Source: Pantoea allii
Lineage (GTDB): Bacteria > Pseudomonadota > Gammaproteobacteria > Enterobacterales > Enterobacteriaceae
NCBI RefSeq assembly: GCF_002307475.1
Contig: NZ_NTMH01000030.1
Span: 124,001 to 188,000 of the forward strand
Direction of reading: 5' to 3'
Length of the DNA: 64,000 bases
Shown here: positions 62,875 through 64,000 of the stretch, one piece after another
How positions within the stretch are numbered: position 1 is the stretch's first letter
Layout of the letters: every line of letters starts with the position of its first letter
Translations under genes and position numbers: made by a program
Notes under the pieces: generated by a model
Databases searched by the model: none
The model's input: only the letters and a program-made list of their open reading frames with translations
Told to the model about the DNA's origin: nothing

Positions 62875-64000
62875 CCCAGCTGTCCGCTATCAAGGTGTTT
62901 CACCCGACGCTGAACCTCCTGCTGTTTACCGGCGTTGAACGGACGGGCATCCGGGCTTCCCAGGTAACCACACACGCGCCGCGTAACCGAAACCCGCGCG
63001 GGATCGTGATTGCCACAGTTGGGACAGGTAAAGCCACGGCTGGTGCAGGTAAATTCACCGTTAAAACCGCAGTCGTAGCACTCGTCAATAGGCGTATTAG
63101 TGCCGTAGTAAGGCACCCGGTCGTAGCTGTAATCCCAAACGTCTTCCAGCGCTTTCAGGTTGTGCTGCACGTTGGGATATTCGCCGTAACAGATAAACCC
63201 GCCGTTAGCCAACGAAGGATAGGGCGCTTCAAAATCGATCTTATCGTAAGGATTCACCTTCTTCTCGACGTCCAGATGAAAGCTGTTGGTGTAGTAGCCT
63301 TTATCGGTAACGCCGTTTACCACCCCGAACTGTGCGGCATCCAGACGGCAGAAACGGTCACACAGGTTTTCACTGGGCGTACTGTAAAGGCTGAAGCCGT
63401 AGCCGGTTTCGTCTTTCCAGGCGTCGGTCGCGGCGCGCATCCGTGCCACGATGGCAACGCCTTTGGCACGCAGTGTCGCATCATCGAAAGGATGCTGTTT
63501 TGCGCCACTCAGGGCGTTCAGGGTTTCATGCAAACCGATGTAGCCCAGTGACAGCGAGGCGCGACCGTTACGAAAAATCGGGCCAATCTCATCATCGGCA
63601 TTGAGCCGGACGCCGCAGGCTCCTTCCATATAGAGGATCGGCGCAACGCGGGCTTTGGTTTTTTCCAGCCGGGCGACGCGCGTCATGAGTGCCCGCTTTG
63701 CCAGCGCCAGCCGCTCATCCAGCAACGCCCAGAAACGGGTTTCGTCGCCAGCGGCTTCCAGTGCAATGCGCGGTAAATTCAGGCTGATGACACCGATGTT
63801 GTTGCGGCCTTCATGAATCTGCTTGCCGTTTTCTTCATAAACGCCCAGGAAGCTGCGGCAGCCCATCGGGGTTTTAAAGGAGCCGGTGACCTTAACGACC
63901 TGATCGTAATTAAGAATATCGGGATACATCCGCTTGCTGGCACAGGTCAGCGCCAGTTGCTTGATATCATAGTTAATATCGTCCGCACGGCGGTTAATGC
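62871..64000 (-). CDS. nrdD: Anaerobic ribonucleoside-triphosphate reductase NrdD (partial, N-terminus outside window)
   Basis: It reduces ribonucleoside triphosphates under anoxia using a glycyl radical and formate. About 376 C-terminal residues are visible; E. coli NrdD has 712. They include the two CxxC pairs of the zinc site (DECYDCGFNGEFTCTSRGF; CPNCGNHDP) and the glycyl-radical loop RRVCGYLGS. The start and the ATP-cone are off the edge. In E. coli nrdDG is at a distant locus; here it adjoins yraR. Confidence 0.97.
   Translation of the reverse strand, partial: INRRADDINYDIKQLALTCASKRMYPDILNYDQVVKVTGSFKTPMGCRSFLGVYEENGKQIHEGRNNIGVISLNLPRIALEAAGDETRFWALLDERLALAKRALMTRVARLEKTKARVAPILYMEGACGVRLNADDEIGPIFRNGRASLSLGYIGLHETLNALSGAKQHPFDDATLRAKGVAIVARMRAATDAWKDETGYGFSLYSTPSENLCDRFCRLDAAQFGVVNGVTDKGYYTNSFHLDVEKKVNPYDKIDFEAPYPSLANGGFICYGEYPNVQHNLKALEDVWDYSYDRVPYYGTNTPIDECYDCGFNGEFTCTSRGFTCPNCGNHDPARVSVTRRVCGYLGSPDARPFNAGKQQEVQRRVKHLDSGQLG

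Overview
This window is chromosomal DNA from a gamma-proteobacterium of the order Enterobacterales. Protein lengths and sequences are close to those of Escherichia coli for almost every gene, and gene order follows the E. coli degQ–rplM–sspA–arcB–rpoN–mla–murA–ispB–obgE–ftsH–nusA–infB–pnp–deaD–yhb region. Several E. coli neighbours are missing (yhcC, elbB, yhbE, mtr, gltD and everything between gltD and sspB), and the glutamate synthase is of a divergent type. This fits Erwiniaceae (Pantoea/Erwinia-like) better than Escherichia or Salmonella, but that placement is inference.

Layout. 1-5.5 kb: envelope protease degQ (C-terminus cut by the window edge), division genes zapG and zapE, ribosomal operon rplM-rpsI and starvation operon sspA-sspB. 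5.5-13 kb: a minus-strand pair made of a 1843-residue glutamate-synthase large-subunit-like protein and a CysJ-like diflavin reductase that occupies the place of gltD. 13-18 kb: the anoxic-response kinase arcB, the sRNA arcZ convergent with it, and mtgA, separated by two long AT-rich stretches without genes. 17.8-29.2 kb: the rpoN/PTS-Ntr cluster (ptsO, rapZ, ptsN, hpf, rpoN), the LPS transport and Kdo genes (lptB, lptA, lptC, kdsC, kdsD), yrbG, and the divergent mlaFEDCB phospholipid-transport operon. 29.2-37.5 kb: ibaG-murA, sfsB, ispB, rplU-rpmA, obgE, a decayed hotdog-thioesterase gene, dacB and greA. 37.5-43.5 kb: yhbY, rlmE-ftsH, folP-glmM and secG. 43.5-56 kb: the information-processing run leuU, metY, rimP-nusA-infB-rbfA-truB-rpsO-pnp, nlpI, yrbN and deaD. 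56-64 kb: yhbW, the O2-independent ubiquinone genes ubiUV and ubiT, small yhb genes, yraR, and the anaerobic ribonucleotide reductase genes nrdG and nrdD (nrdD cut by the window edge).

How the genes fit together. Most of the window is housekeeping: ribosome assembly, translation initiation, RNA decay, and envelope lipid, LPS and peptidoglycan synthesis. A low-oxygen theme recurs (arcB/arcZ, ubiUVT, nrdDG). The most unusual unit is the glutamate synthase paired with a CysJ-type flavin reductase. The sequence suggests an alternative electron-delivery arrangement in which an FAD/FMN reductase replaces the Fe-S/FAD subunit GltD. Other items worth attention are the arcZ sRNA, the frameshifted thioesterase remnant between obgE and dacB, and the 26-codon yrbN overlapping the deaD start.
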